Positions 53,564 through 63,054 of a DNA stretch of 64,000 nt are shown piece by piece. The notes below the pieces were generated by a model that saw only the letters and a list, made by a program, of their open reading frames with translations, did not search any database and was not told where the DNA came from. The stretch is from CAVQCX01 sp963775335 (lineage in GTDB: Bacteria; Pseudomonadota; Gammaproteobacteria; Chromatiales; Chromatiaceae). The position numbers and the translations under genes were made by a program. Position 1 is the first letter of the stretch, and each line of letters starts with the position of its first letter. The stretch covers positions 1,550,001 to 1,614,000 of the forward strand of contig CAVZIJ010000003.1 of assembly GCA_963775335.1 (NCBI GenBank), in the 5' to 3' direction.

Positions 53564-54778
53564 TCAGTGTGCAGCCCACTCTACCGTGCTGATATCGACG
53601 CCGTCCTGGTACATCTCCCAGAGCGGAGAGAGCGAGCGCAGCCTGCCGACCTGGTCGCGGATCTTGGCCACCGCCCAGTCCACCTCCTCGCGGGTGGTGA
53701 ACCGCCCGATGGTAAACCGGATGGAGCTGTGCGCCAGCTCATCCGGGCGCCCGATGGCGCGCAGCACATAGGAAGGCTCCAGGCTCGCGGAGGTGCAGGC
53801 GGACCCGGAGGAGACTGCCAGGTCCTTGAGCGCCATGATGAGGCTCTCGCCCTCAACGAAGTTGAAGCTCACGTTCAGGTTCCCGGCGACCCGCCGCTCC
53901 AGGTCTCCGTTCAGGTAGCACTCTTCCATGTCCTTCATGCCGTCCCAGAGCCGGTTGCGCAGCGCCAGGATGCGGTCGTTCTCGGCGGCCATCTCCGCGC
54001 CGGCGATCCGAAAGGCCTCTCCCATGCCGACGATCTGATGGGTCGCGAGCGTGCCCGAGCGCAGACCCCGCTCGTGGCCGCCGCCGTGCATCTGAGCCTC
54101 CAGGCGCACCCGCGGCTTACGTCGCACGTACAGGGCACCCATACCCTTGGGCCCATAGATCTTGTGGGCCGAGAAGCTCATCAGGTCGACCTTCATGGTC
54201 TCCAGATCGATCGGCACCTTGCCGGCCGACTGGGCTGCGTCGACGTGCAACAGGACCTTGCGCTCGCGGCACAGCTCGCCCAGGCCGGCAATATCCTGGA
54301 CCACACCGATCTCGTTGTTGACGTGCATCACCGAGGCGAGCGCGGTGTCATCGCGCAGAGCCGCCGCGAACTTGCCGAGGTCGAGCAGACCGTCGGGCTC
54401 GGGGTCGAGATAGGTGACCTCGAAGCCCTCGCGCTCGAGCTGGCGACAAGTATCGAGCACGGCCTTGTGCTCGGTCTTTACGGTTACGATGTGCTTACCC
54501 CGCTTCTGATAGAAATGGGCGGCACCTTTGATCGCCAGATTGTCCGACTCGGTGGCGCCGGAGGTCCAGACGATCTCCTTGGGGTCGGCATTGACCAACG
54601 CCGCCACCTGGACGCGGGCCTCCTCGACGGCCTTCTCGGCATCCCATCCGTACTTGTGGGAGCGGGACGCCGCGTTGCCAAACAACCCCTCGGGGGTCAG
54701 ACAGGCGCACATCTTTTCCGCGACCCTCGGGTCCACCGGGGTGGTCGCCGAGTAGTCCATGTATATCGGAAGCTTCAT
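53564..54778 (-). CDS. iscS: cysteine desulfurase IscS
   Basis: PLP enzyme that provides sulfur for Fe-S clusters, thiamine and tRNA thiolation. PLP lysine is in SFSAHKIYGPKGMGALY, and the mobile-loop Cys in SSGSACTSASLEPSYVL. The 404-residue size and start MKLPIYMDYSATTPVDPRV fit E. coli IscS, so ATG 54778 is used. A TusE/DsrC-type sulfur pathway may also draw sulfur from it. Confidence 0.97.
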   Translation of the reverse strand: MKLPIYMDYSATTPVDPRVAEKMCACLTPEGLFGNAASRSHKYGWDAEKAVEEARVQVAALVNADPKEIVWTSGATESDNLAIKGAAHFYQKRGKHIVTVKTEHKAVLDTCRQLEREGFEVTYLDPEPDGLLDLGKFAAALRDDTALASVMHVNNEIGVVQDIAGLGELCRERKVLLHVDAAQSAGKVPIDLETMKVDLMSFSAHKIYGPKGMGALYVRRKPRVRLEAQMHGGGHERGLRSGTLATHQIVGMGEAFRIAGAEMAAENDRILALRNRLWDGMKDMEECYLNGDLERRVAGNLNVSFNFVEGESLIMALKDLAVSSGSACTSASLEPSYVLRAIGRPDELAHSSIRFTIGRFTTREEVDWAVAKIRDQVGRLRSLSPLWEMYQDGVDISTVEWAAH

Positions 54779-54816
54779 CGGGTACTCCAGACTCTTCAGC
54801 CTACCCAGCGGACCGG

Positions 54817-55299
54817 TCATCCGCGCCCCACGGCCTTGAGCGAGCTGAGCGGCACGTCGGGCTCGCGCCGCTCCTGGCGGGCCGCTACGTCGCGGACGCC
54901 TTGCCGCGTCATGAGGTCCTGCAGGCTGATCTTGTCGAGGTAGTCGTAGATGCGGCCGCTCAGATCCTCCCAGAGATCGTGGGTGAGACAACGCTCGTTG
55001 TTTTGGCAGTTGCCCTGACCACCGCAGCGCGTCGTATCCACGCTCTCATCGACCGCCGCGATCACCTGCGCTACGAAGATCTCGTCGGCGGGACGTCCCA
55101 GGCTGTAGCCGCCGCCGGGGCCGCGAACGCTCGAAACCAGGGAGCGCTTACGCAGCCGCGAAAAGAGCTGCTCGAGATAGGACAGCGAAATGCCCTGGCG
55201 CTGGGCGATATCCGCCAGCGTAATCGGGCGCTGCCCGTGATGAATGGCCAGATCCAGCATCGCGGTGACCGCATAGCGGCCCTTGGTCGTCAGCCTCAC
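54817..55299 (-). CDS. iscR: Fe-S cluster regulator IscR
   Basis: Rrf2-family transcription factor sensing Fe-S status. It starts at GTG 55299 with GGGAG upstream. The winged helix is VRLTTKGRYAVTAMLDLA through ITLADIAQRQGISLSYLEQLF (about 27-47). Cluster ligands are the three cysteines in CGGQGNCQNNERC and a following His (TH). 160 residues. As [2Fe-2S]-IscR it should repress the operon through the site upstream. Confidence 0.96.
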   Translation of the reverse strand: MRLTTKGRYAVTAMLDLAIHHGQRPITLADIAQRQGISLSYLEQLFSRLRKRSLVSSVRGPGGGYSLGRPADEIFVAQVIAAVDESVDTTRCGGQGNCQNNERCLTHDLWEDLSGRIYDYLDKISLQDLMTRQGVRDVAARQERREPDVPLSSLKAVGRG

Positions 55300-55331
55300 T
55301 GTCGCACACTCCCAGTTGAGCTCAGCCCTTT

Positions 55332-55363
55332 ACTATACAATGCTTACCATTTTAGTCAACTAT
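55332..55363 (-). promoter_or_regulatory. iscR operon promoter with type 1 IscR site
   Basis: On the minus strand, TTGACT (55354-55359) and TATAGT (55332-55337) are separated by 16 bp. The overlapping sequence at 55339-55363, ATAGTTGACTAAAATGGT followed by AAGCATT, closely matches the first half of the type 1 IscR consensus (ATASYYGACTRnnnnRGTC...). The 5' UTR would be about 25 nt. Homeostatic repression by holo-IscR is expected. Confidence 0.85.
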
Positions 55364-55376
55364 TACTTGCCCCACC

Positions 55377-56192
55377 TCAGGTACTCCTGAGGTGCTCCGG
55401 CTCGGCTTCGGCGTCCTGCGCCTGCTCGAGCTCTTCAGCCGTCGAGACGATCTCGCAGGGCTCGATCTCGGGCACTTCGGTGCCCCCCGCGCCGGCGCCC
55501 AGTCGCTTGAGCTCCTCGCACAGCTCCTGCACCCTTCGATCCATCAGGTGCATGTGGTCGAGCATGCAGTTGATCGCATGAGCCACCGGGTCCGGGGCAT
55601 CACGGGTGGCGCCGTAGGCGTCGAAGCCCATCCTCTCGGCCATGGCCCGGCGGTGGGCATCATCATCCCCCGCCTCGGGCTTGCGCTGGACCAGCCGCCC
55701 AGGGACACCCACTACGGTCACACCCGGTGGGACCGATCTGACCACCACCGCGTTCGATCCGATGCGCGCCCCGTCACCGATCTCGATCGGGCCCAGAACC
55801 TTGGCACCCGCCCCGACCACGACGTCACGGCCGAGGGTGGGGTGGCGCTTGCCCTTCTCCCAGCTCGTGCCTCCCAGCGTCACCCCGTGATAGAGGGTGC
55901 AGTCGTCGCCGATGACCGCCGTCTCGCCGATTACCACGCCCATACCGTGGTCGATGAAGAAGCGTCGACCGACCTGGGCGGCGGGATGGATCTCGATGCC
56001 GGTAATCCAGCGCGCCAGATTCGCCACCAGCCGGGCGAGCCAGCGCAGGCGCCAGCCCCAAAGGCGGTGGGCCAGCCGATGGGCGAGGACTGCGTGGATC
56101 CCCGGATAGAGACTGAGCACTTCGAACGCGGTCCTGGCGGCCGGGTCGCGCTCGAAAACGCAGCGGATGTCTTCACGCAGTCGGGAGAACAT
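55377..56192 (-). CDS. cysE: serine O-acetyltransferase
   Basis: Makes O-acetylserine for cysteine synthesis. The 271-residue protein has the N-terminal helical SATase domain (SRLREDIRCVFERDPAAR) and the left-handed beta-helix with the catalytic region FIDHGMGVVIGETAVIGDDC and LYHGVTLGGTSWEKGKRHPTLG (in parts). The tail after VGVPGRLVQRK is longer than usual (about 75 residues, acidic). It lies upstream of iscR, as is common in gammaproteobacteria, and supplies the cysteine used by IscS. Confidence 0.94.
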   Translation of the reverse strand: MFSRLREDIRCVFERDPAARTAFEVLSLYPGIHAVLAHRLAHRLWGWRLRWLARLVANLARWITGIEIHPAAQVGRRFFIDHGMGVVIGETAVIGDDCTLYHGVTLGGTSWEKGKRHPTLGRDVVVGAGAKVLGPIEIGDGARIGSNAVVVRSVPPGVTVVGVPGRLVQRKPEAGDDDAHRRAMAERMGFDAYGATRDAPDPVAHAINCMLDHMHLMDRRVQELCEELKRLGAGAGGTEVPEIEPCEIVSTAEELEQAQDAEAEPEHLRST

Positions 56193-56392
56193 GGGCAGAG
56201 TCCGATGGGACAGGCGGAGGACAGCATGGCTTGAAGACTGAGTATTTTACTCCAGCGCCCAGGCCGCTGTCCCGCCGGGCCCGGCGTTATGCACAAATCC
56301 TTACGCGCGACTAGGGTATGCCGACCCAGCCGCCGGACCGCCGACGCGGTATCCCGCCCCCGGCCCTGGCCCTGGCCCCGCAGCGGGCGTAT

Positions 56393-57127
56393 TCAGTCCT
56401 GCCCCGACCTCATGGACTTTCGCCCCTGGGCGGCGCTCAGGACACCGCGCAGGATGTTGAGCTCCACCGGGTCCGGCCGCGCGCGGTCGAACAGCCGGCG
56501 CAACCGGCGCAGCAGCTTGGCCGACTCGGCGGGGTCGGCGAACCCCAGATCCCCCAGCGTTTGGGCCAGATGGCGGTGAAAACCCTCCAGCGCCTCCGCG
56601 GGGGCAACCTCGCGGTGCGCCTCCTGATCCGAGGGCGTCCCTGTGCGGGCGGCCATGTACACCTCGTAGGCCAGGATCTGCACGGACATCGCCAGATTGA
56701 GCGAGCTATAGGTCGGATTGGCGGGGATGCCGACCAGCATCTGACACCGATCGAGCTCGGCATTGGTGAGGCCGGTGCGCTCGCGCCCGAACACCAGCGC
56801 CACGGGCCCGGTCGCCGACTCTGCCACCAGGCGCTCGGCACAGGGACGAGGCTCCAGATGCGGCCAGGCCACCGCCCGGGTGCGCGCACTGGCGCCCACG
56901 GCCAGCCGGCATCCCTGCAGCGCCTCCGCCAGGGTCCCGTGCACCCGGGCGTGCTCGAGCAGGTCGTCCGCCCCCGAGGCCCGCGCAGTCGCCTCGGCAC
57001 TCGGATACTGCCGCGGCGAGACCAGACGGAGGTCCCAGAGGCTCATGTTCTTCATGGCGCGTGCGACCGCACCGATGTTGCCCGGGTGGCTGGTCTGCAC
57101 CAGCACTACGCGGATGTTGTCCAGCAT
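56393..57127 (-). CDS. trmJ: tRNA (cytidine/uridine-2'-O-)-methyltransferase TrmJ
   Basis: SPOUT enzyme methylating position 32 of tRNA. NIRVVLVQTSHPGNIGAVARAM is the N-terminus (in part: VLVQTSHPGNIGAVARAM), GPVALVFGRERTGLTNAEL and IPANPTYSSLNLAMSVQI form the trefoil-knot SAM site. 244 residues. Placement upstream of cysE-iscR is typical. Confidence 0.95.
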   Translation of the reverse strand: MLDNIRVVLVQTSHPGNIGAVARAMKNMSLWDLRLVSPRQYPSAEATARASGADDLLEHARVHGTLAEALQGCRLAVGASARTRAVAWPHLEPRPCAERLVAESATGPVALVFGRERTGLTNAELDRCQMLVGIPANPTYSSLNLAMSVQILAYEVYMAARTGTPSDQEAHREVAPAEALEGFHRHLAQTLGDLGFADPAESAKLLRRLRRLFDRARPDPVELNILRGVLSAAQGRKSMRSGQD

Positions 57128-57322
57128 GGGTGACTCCTACGACATCACCCGCTTCAAGGACCGGTGAGCAGCTCGGGTGAGGCGGGAAACATGCGTGGCA
57201 CGATCCCGCTGACAACCGGGGCGAAGATGAGCTGAGCCGCTGCTCGCCGCCGGAACCTGAGCCGATTGGCAGCCGGGGGCGACGCTTTATCGGCAGGGAT
57301 GCTTCCTGTATCTTTGCGCGCC

Positions 57323-58123
57323 ATGCATCCGATGATCAACATCGCCGTGCGCGCAGCGCGCAGCGCGGGCAACGTTCTGCTGCGCTATTTCGAGCGCACC
57401 GACAGCCTGAACGTCACCACCAAGGCGCGCAATGATTTCGTTTCGGAGGTGGACCGTCTCGCCGAGCAGGAGATCATCCGGATCGTTCTGAGGGCCCATC
57501 CCGACCACGCCATCCTGGCAGAGGAGAGCGGCGAGCAGGGCCGGTCGGATTACCGGTGGGTGATCGATCCCCTGGACGGGACCACCAATTACCTGCACGG
57601 CTCCCCCCAGTTCTCGGTGTCGATCGCCTGCCTGTACCGGGGCCGGCTGGAGCACGGGGTGGTTTACGACCCCCTGCGCGAGGAGATGTTCACCGCGAGC
57701 CGCGGCGGCGGCGCGCAGCTCAACGACCGGCGCCTTCGGGTCACGAGCCGCAAGAGTCTGGACGGCGCCCTGCTGGGCACCGGCTTCCCGTTCCGGGACC
57801 ACCGACACCTGGACGCCTATCTTTCCATGCTCCAGGCGTTCATCAGCGCGGACACGGCGGGCATCCGGCGCCCCGGCTCCGCCGCCCTGGATTTCGCCTA
57901 CGTCGCCGCCGGGCGTCTCGACGGATTCTGGGAGCTTGGCCTGGCCCCTTGGGACTTCGCGGCCGGCGCGCTGCTGGTTCGGGAGGCCGGCGGTGTGGTC
58001 ACCGACCTCGCCGGCGGCAATCGATTCATGGACACGGGCAACCTGGTGGCCGGCGGACTCAAGGTCCACGCGGCCATGCTCGAGACCATCCGACCCCTGC
58101 TCGGCGACGACCTGACCGGCTGA
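57323..58123 (+). CDS. suhB: inositol-1-monophosphatase / SuhB
   Basis: Mg2+-dependent phosphatase that also acts as an rRNA antitermination factor. ATG 57323 (MHPMINIAVRAARSAGN) gives 266 residues. Metal motifs: AEESGEQG, the signature WVIDPLDGTTNYLHG, and the C-terminal WDFAAGALLVREAGG. It is divergent from trmJ with 195 bp between them. Confidence 0.94.
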   Translation: MHPMINIAVRAARSAGNVLLRYFERTDSLNVTTKARNDFVSEVDRLAEQEIIRIVLRAHPDHAILAEESGEQGRSDYRWVIDPLDGTTNYLHGSPQFSVSIACLYRGRLEHGVVYDPLREEMFTASRGGGAQLNDRRLRVTSRKSLDGALLGTGFPFRDHRHLDAYLSMLQAFISADTAGIRRPGSAALDFAYVAAGRLDGFWELGLAPWDFAAGALLVREAGGVVTDLAGGNRFMDTGNLVAGGLKVHAAMLETIRPLLGDDLTG

Positions 58124-58154
58124 GCCATCCCCTCCTACCCCGGTAGAGCCCGTC

Positions 58155-58198
58155 TTGGCGCTTTCCCGACCCTGTGTTATACGTCCTTGTAATACAAG
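58155..58198 (+). promoter_or_regulatory. putative promoter with downstream palindrome
   Basis: TTGGCG (58155-58160) and TATACG (58178-58183) are 17 bp apart, each 4/6 to the sigma-70 consensus. CTTGTAATACAAG (58186-58198), a 5-bp-arm palindrome, overlaps the expected start site and could bind a repressor of the small gene at 58227. Confidence 0.45.
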
Positions 58199-58226
58199 AA
58201 CTAAAACGGGATCGGAGGAGGTCTGA

Positions 58227-58496
58227 ATGAAGAAATTCGTGTTGTGCTGCCTGCTGCCGCCCGCCGTGGCGTGCCGCGTGCCCTGCTACACGACCTGTGC
58301 CGCCCCCATCTCGGTGATCTGGCTGGCCGCGGTGTGCGCCATCGTCCTGGGCCTCTTCGGCGGCCCCACCAACCAGGGGTCAACCAGCTGGCAGACCATC
58401 GCGCTCGGGGGCGTCCTCTGGCTGGCCTCCTCGGTCTGGGCCTATCGCACCACCCGGGACCCGGAAAAATGTGCTCCGCCGCCCCAGGTGAGCTGA
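58227..58496 (+). CDS. small hydrophobic membrane protein of unknown function
   Basis: An 89-residue protein with an excellent ribosome site (GGAGGAGG, 5 bp before ATG). There are four Cys in the first 26 residues (CCLLPPAVACRVPCYTTC) and two likely membrane helices (about 27-46 and 56-75), then a short polar tail. The clustered Cys and the LLPPAVAC segment might form a lipobox-like signal, but the spacing is not typical. Family unknown. It stands alone between convergent suhB-strand genes and secF. Confidence 0.7.
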   Translation: MKKFVLCCLLPPAVACRVPCYTTCAAPISVIWLAAVCAIVLGLFGGPTNQGSTSWQTIALGGVLWLASSVWAYRTTRDPEKCAPPPQVS

Positions 58497-58517
58497 GCCG
58501 GGAGCGGCCTCAAGGGC

Positions 58518-59462
58518 CTAAGGCGCCGAGTCGGCCTCCGCCCCTTCCTTCTTGACGGGCATCAGATCCTCGCGGCTGATGCCCAGCGCCAGCGCGGCCG
58601 CGCTCGCCACGTAGATGGAAGAATAGGTGCCTACGATGATGCCGATGATCAGGGCCAGCGCGAAGCCGTGGATAATCTCTCCGCCGAAGATCAGCAGGGC
58701 GACCACCACCAGCGAGGTGGTGGCGGAGGTCATGATCGTCCGTGACAGGGTCTGGTTCATCGCGGCATTGACGATCTCCACCGGCGTGCCCTTGCGCATC
58801 TTGCGGAAGTTTTCGCGAATTCGGTCGAACACCACCACCGTGTCGTTCACCGAGTAGCCCATGACGGCGAGCACCGCGGCCAGTACCGATAGGTCGAACT
58901 CAATGTGGAACAGCGAGAACACGCCCACGGTGATGACCACATCGTGGATCGTTGCAATCACCGCCCCGACGGCCAACCGATACTCGAAACGCACCGCCAG
59001 GTAGATCAGAATGCCGATCAGCGTATAGAGCGCCGCAAGCCCCCCCTGCTCGGTGAGCTCGTCGCCCACCTGGGGCCCCACGAACTCCACTCGCCTGATC
59101 TGCACCGCTCCCTTGGCCTTGCCCTCAAGGGCCGACAGGGCCTTGGTGCTGACCTCGGCGCTCGATCCCTTCCCCTGGGGCGGCAAGCGGATCAACACAT
59201 CCTTGTCGGTACCGAAATGCTGCACCATTGCCCCAGGGAATCCCCCCGTAGTGAGGGCCGATCGGACGTCGCCCAGGTCGGCGGGCTGCTCGTAGCCCAC
59301 TTCCAGCAGGAGCCCCCCCGTGAAGTCGATCCCCAGGTTGAAGCCCCGGGTGAAGAACGAGACCAAGGAGGTCGTCACGAGCGCGGCCGACAGCACGGCC
59401 GCCACCATCGCATGGCGCTTGCCGAGAAACGCGATGTTGAGGTTCGACTTGAAGAATTCCAT
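58518..59462 (-). CDS. secF: protein translocase subunit SecF
   Basis: RND-like membrane subunit that uses proton motive force in Sec-dependent export. Six helices are seen; the SecF signatures include FNLGIDFTGGLLLEVGY near the N-terminus and AVMGYSVNDTVVVFDRIREN, then ALIIGIIVGTYSSIYVA. 314 residues. It is 10 bp after secD. Confidence 0.96.
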   Translation of the reverse strand: MEFFKSNLNIAFLGKRHAMVAAVLSAALVTTSLVSFFTRGFNLGIDFTGGLLLEVGYEQPADLGDVRSALTTGGFPGAMVQHFGTDKDVLIRLPPQGKGSSAEVSTKALSALEGKAKGAVQIRRVEFVGPQVGDELTEQGGLAALYTLIGILIYLAVRFEYRLAVGAVIATIHDVVITVGVFSLFHIEFDLSVLAAVLAVMGYSVNDTVVVFDRIRENFRKMRKGTPVEIVNAAMNQTLSRTIMTSATTSLVVVALLIFGGEIIHGFALALIIGIIVGTYSSIYVASAAALALGISREDLMPVKKEGAEADSAP

Positions 59463-59472
59463 CGCTTGGACC

Positions 59473-61326
59473 TCAGACGGGCAACGACTTCAGACGCCGG
59501 TGTCCGAAAATAAAATTGACCACCGCGCGGGTGCCCCAGATGGCCGTGAACATGGAGGTCAGGATGCCAATGAACAGCACCACCGCAAAGCCCTTGATCG
59601 GACCGGTACCGAAGCTGAACAGCACCACCGCGGCGATCAGCGTGGTGAGATTCGAGTCGACGATGGTGGCCAAGGCCTTCTCGAAGCCCGCATGGATGCT
59701 CGCCTGGGGCGTGCTGCCCAGACGCACCTCCTCACGGATACGCTCGTAGATCAGCACGTTGGCATCCACCGCCATACCGACGGTCAGCACTATGCCCGCT
59801 ATGCCCGGCAGGGTCAGGGTCGCCTGCAGAATCGACAGCACCCCGACGATAAGCACCAGGTTCATCAGCAGCGTCAGATCCGCCACCAGGCCGAACACCT
59901 TGTAGTAGACCGCCATGAACAGCACCACGGCGGCCATGCCGAAGACCACCGACATGACGCCTTGGTTGATGTTGTCCTGCCCAAGGCTCGGGCCGATGGT
60001 GCGCTCCTCGACGATCTCAATCGGCGCCGCTAGGGCCCCCGCACGTAGCAGCAATGCCAGGTTGCGGGCCTCCTCGCTGTTCGAGATCCCGGTGGTCTGA
60101 AAACGCGCCCCGAAAGGCTCGAGGATGTTGGCCACGCTGATCACCTGCTCGACCTGCTCCCGGTGCTTGACGGGCTTGTCGTCGACCATGTGGGTGACCG
60201 TGCGGTTCTCGATGAACACGACAGCCATGGGCTTGCCGACGTTCTCGGTGGTGATGTCGCGCATGCGCCGGGCGCCCTGCCCATCAAGACTGACGAAGAC
60301 TGCGGGCTGGCCGCTGCGCTGGTCGAATCCTGAAGACGCGTCGGTAATCTGGTTGCCGGTCACGATCACCTGCCGTTTGAGCAGCACCGGCCGACCTTCG
60401 CGGTCCTTGTAGAGCTTGGAACCGGCCGGCACCCGGCCCGCCAGCGCATCATCCACGCTGTGCTCGGTATCGACCAAGCGGTACTCCAGGGTGGCCGTCG
60501 CGCTGAGGATCTCCTTGACGCGGGCCGGATCCTGGGCGCCGGCCAGCTCGACCACGATGCGGCGCTCGCCCTGCTGCTGGATCACTGGCTCGGACACGCC
60601 CAGGGCGTTCACCCGGTTGCGCAGCGTCGTGATGTTCTGCTGCAGCGCGAGCTTGCGGATCTTCTGCAGCTCCTTAGGGGGCAGGGTCGCCTCGACCAGG
60701 TAGCTGTCGCCTTGATCCTGGGTCTCGATCTTGAGCTCCTGGAGCTCCTTGGCCATCACGTCCGCGGCCTTGTCCCGCGACTGTGCATCGCCGAACTTCA
60801 CCGACAGGCCCTCGGCCTTTGCCGTGACGGTCACATAGCGCACCCTGGCCTCGCGCAGGACCCGGCGGGTGTCGTTGACGTAACGTTCCACGGCCTGAGC
60901 CACCGCCGCGTCCATGTCCACGTCGATGACCACGTGGACGCCGCCGCGCAAGTCCAGACCCAGGTACATCGGTTGAGCACCCAGGGCCGACAGCCACCCG
61001 GGCAGGTCGGGCGCCAGGGTCAGGGCCTCGGTGTAATTGTCGCCCAGAGCCGCGGCCACGGCATCCTGGGCGTGAAGCTGGCTCTCGGAGCCCGGGAAGC
61101 GCACCAACAGGTGCTCCCCCCGGGGCTGGATGGCCTTGTATGGGATCTTCGCCGCCTCCAGGGCAGCCTTGATCTTGTCGGCCGTCTCACCCGTTACCTT
61201 CGCGCCCCGCTGGCCCGAGATCTCCATCGATGGGTCCTGGCTGTAGACGTTGGGCAGGGCATAGAGCAGCCCGACCAGCACGACCGCCAGAATAAGCAGG
61301 TTCTTCCACAGAGGATATTGATTCAT
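59473..61326 (-). CDS. secD: protein translocase subunit SecD
   Basis: Partner of SecF, 617 residues: N-terminal helix, a large periplasmic P1 domain (LGLDLRGGVHVVIDVDMDAAV in part), and a C-terminal five-helix bundle with GMAVDANVLIYERIREE, which contains the conserved transmembrane Asp for proton flow. It follows yajC by 92 bp. Confidence 0.96.
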   Translation of the reverse strand: MNQYPLWKNLLILAVVLVGLLYALPNVYSQDPSMEISGQRGAKVTGETADKIKAALEAAKIPYKAIQPRGEHLLVRFPGSESQLHAQDAVAAALGDNYTEALTLAPDLPGWLSALGAQPMYLGLDLRGGVHVVIDVDMDAAVAQAVERYVNDTRRVLREARVRYVTVTAKAEGLSVKFGDAQSRDKAADVMAKELQELKIETQDQGDSYLVEATLPPKELQKIRKLALQQNITTLRNRVNALGVSEPVIQQQGERRIVVELAGAQDPARVKEILSATATLEYRLVDTEHSVDDALAGRVPAGSKLYKDREGRPVLLKRQVIVTGNQITDASSGFDQRSGQPAVFVSLDGQGARRMRDITTENVGKPMAVVFIENRTVTHMVDDKPVKHREQVEQVISVANILEPFGARFQTTGISNSEEARNLALLLRAGALAAPIEIVEERTIGPSLGQDNINQGVMSVVFGMAAVVLFMAVYYKVFGLVADLTLLMNLVLIVGVLSILQATLTLPGIAGIVLTVGMAVDANVLIYERIREEVRLGSTPQASIHAGFEKALATIVDSNLTTLIAAVVLFSFGTGPIKGFAVVLFIGILTSMFTAIWGTRAVVNFIFGHRRLKSLPV

Positions 61327-61418
61327 CGCGTGCTAATCGACCGGCCTTGTTGATGCTCTGGCTCATCCGGGATGCCGCCGCGACCGCGGGGCGCGGCCGC
61401 CGGGACTCACCGACGCGC

Positions 61419-61754
61419 TCAAAGCTCTTTGAGAGTTCCCTTGGGCATCACCGCAGCAATCGACTGGCGGCGGATCGTGAGAACCACGCCGTCCGACACC
61501 TCGACTTTGGCAAAGTTCTCGCCCAGCGAGACGACTTTGCCCATCATGCCGCCCTCGGTCTGCACCTCGTCGCCCTTAGCGAGACTCTCGACCAGCTTCT
61601 TGTGATCCTTTTGGCGCTTCATCTGGGGACGGATCATGAAGAAATAGAGGATGACGACCAGCCCGATGGGAAAGATCAGACTCTCGATCATCCCAGGCTG
61701 CTGCCCCGCAGCCGCCGAGGGCTCGGCCCACGCGTCGGAAATCAGAAAGCTCAT
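61419..61754 (-). CDS. yajC: preprotein translocase subunit YajC
   Basis: A 111-residue single-helix membrane protein (MIESLIFPIGLVVILYFFMI, about 22-41) followed by RPQMKRQKDHKKLVESL and a small beta domain (GDEVQTEGGMMGKVVSLGENF). Accessory subunit of the SecDF complex; the gene order tgt-yajC-secD-secF is conserved. Confidence 0.95.
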   Translation of the reverse strand: MSFLISDAWAEPSAAAGQQPGMIESLIFPIGLVVILYFFMIRPQMKRQKDHKKLVESLAKGDEVQTEGGMMGKVVSLGENFAKVEVSDGVVLTIRRQSIAAVMPKGTLKEL

Positions 61755-61871
61755 GTCGCTCTACCTGTGTGCTGGAACCTGTTTCGTCCGGCCGCGCGCC
61801 GGCAAATACGACGCATCGAGGCAGCTCAGGACAACGGAAGCGGCGGATTATGACACAGACCGACTGACAAT

Positions 61872-63014
61872 TCAGTGTCCGGCGGGATCCGTGCCGCGGG
61901 CCCGCACCTCGGCGGCATAGGCATCGAACCGAGCGGACGCGATCGCCTCGCGCGCTCCCCGCATGAGCGACTGATAGAAATGCAGGTTGTGTAGGCTGTT
62001 CAGCCGCGCACCGAGGATCTCGTTGCAGCGGTCGAGGTGGTGCAGGTACGCGCGGCTGTAATAGTGGCAGGTGTAGCAGTCGCACATCGGATCCAAGGGA
62101 CCCTCGTCCGAGCGATGGCGGCTGTTGCGGATCTTCACCACCCCCTGGTGGGTGAACAGATGGCCGTTGCGCGCATTGCGCGTCGGCATCACGCAATCGA
62201 ACATGTCGATGCCCCGGGCGATGGCCTCGATGATGTCCGTGGGAGTCCCCACACCCATCAAATAGCGCGGCCGGTCCGCGGGCAACCGCTCGGTCAGGAA
62301 GTCCAGCACCCGCCAGCGGTCCTCCGGGGGCTCCCCCACCGAGAGGCCTCCGACCGCGTAGCCATCGAATTCGATCTGTTCGAGCCCCGCCAGAGAGCGC
62401 GCCCTAAGCCCCTCGTACACGCCCCCTTGGATGATGCCGAACAGCGCCGCGGGGCTGTCCCCATGGGCCCGGCGGCTCCGCTTAGCCCAGCGCAGGGACA
62501 GCTCCATGGAAACACAGGCCTCCTCCTCGGTGGCCGGATAGGGCGTGCACTCGTCGAAGATCATCACGATGTCCGAGCCCAGTGCCCGCTGCACCGCCAT
62601 CGACTCCTCCGGACCCATGAACACCGGGCTCCCGTCGATCGGGGAGCGGAAATGCACGCCCTCCTCGGTAATCCGCCGCATATCGCCCAGGCTAAAGACC
62701 TGGAAGCCGCCGGAGTCGGTCAGGATCGGCCGCTCCCAGTGCATGAAGCCATGCAGGTCCCCGTGGCGGCGCACCACCTCCGTCCCCGGGCGCAGCATCA
62801 GGTGAAAGGTGTTGCCCAGGATGATCTCGGCGCCCAGGCCGACGAGCTCCTCGGGGGTAAGCGACTTCACCGTGCCGTAGGTGCCCACCGGCATGAAGGC
62901 CGGAGTCTCGACGGTCCCGCGGGCAAAGGTCAGCCGCCCGCGCCGGGCAGCGTGATCGCAGGCCAGGCACTCGAATCTCACGGGCGGAGAGCCGCTGGGG
63001 AGATCGACACGCAA
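61872..63014 (-). CDS. tgt: queuine tRNA-ribosyltransferase
   Basis: Exchanges guanine 34 for preQ1 in GU(N) tRNAs. 380 residues. Substrate and catalytic aspartates are in PILTDSGGFQVFSL and VGVGTPTDIIEAI; SVGEPPEDRW lies between; the zinc site is CDCYTCHYYSRAYLHHL. The start is uncertain: TTG 63014 has AGAGGA just upstream; a GTG at 62981 directly before FECLACDHAARRG is possible. It is 118 bp before yajC and downstream of queA. Confidence 0.95.
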   Translation of the reverse strand: MRVDLPSGSPPVRFECLACDHAARRGRLTFARGTVETPAFMPVGTYGTVKSLTPEELVGLGAEIILGNTFHLMLRPGTEVVRRHGDLHGFMHWERPILTDSGGFQVFSLGDMRRITEEGVHFRSPIDGSPVFMGPEESMAVQRALGSDIVMIFDECTPYPATEEEACVSMELSLRWAKRSRRAHGDSPAALFGIIQGGVYEGLRARSLAGLEQIEFDGYAVGGLSVGEPPEDRWRVLDFLTERLPADRPRYLMGVGTPTDIIEAIARGIDMFDCVMPTRNARNGHLFTHQGVVKIRNSRHRSDEGPLDPMCDCYTCHYYSRAYLHHLDRCNEILGARLNSLHNLHFYQSLMRGAREAIASARFDAYAAEVRARGTDPAGH

Positions 63015-63021
63015 ATTCCTC

Positions 63022-63048
63022 TTGACAAAATTTTCAGTTTATTAGAAT
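63022..63048 (+). promoter_or_regulatory. promoter of the candidate small RNA
   Basis: A perfect -35 TTGACA at 63022-63027 is followed by TAGAAT (63043-63048, 5/6, 15-bp spacer) or AATATT (63046-63051, 4/6, 18-bp spacer) in an A+T-rich stretch. It points away from tgt, and no gene starts downstream before the terminator at 63154. Confidence 0.55.
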
Positions 63049-63054
63049 ATTTTC

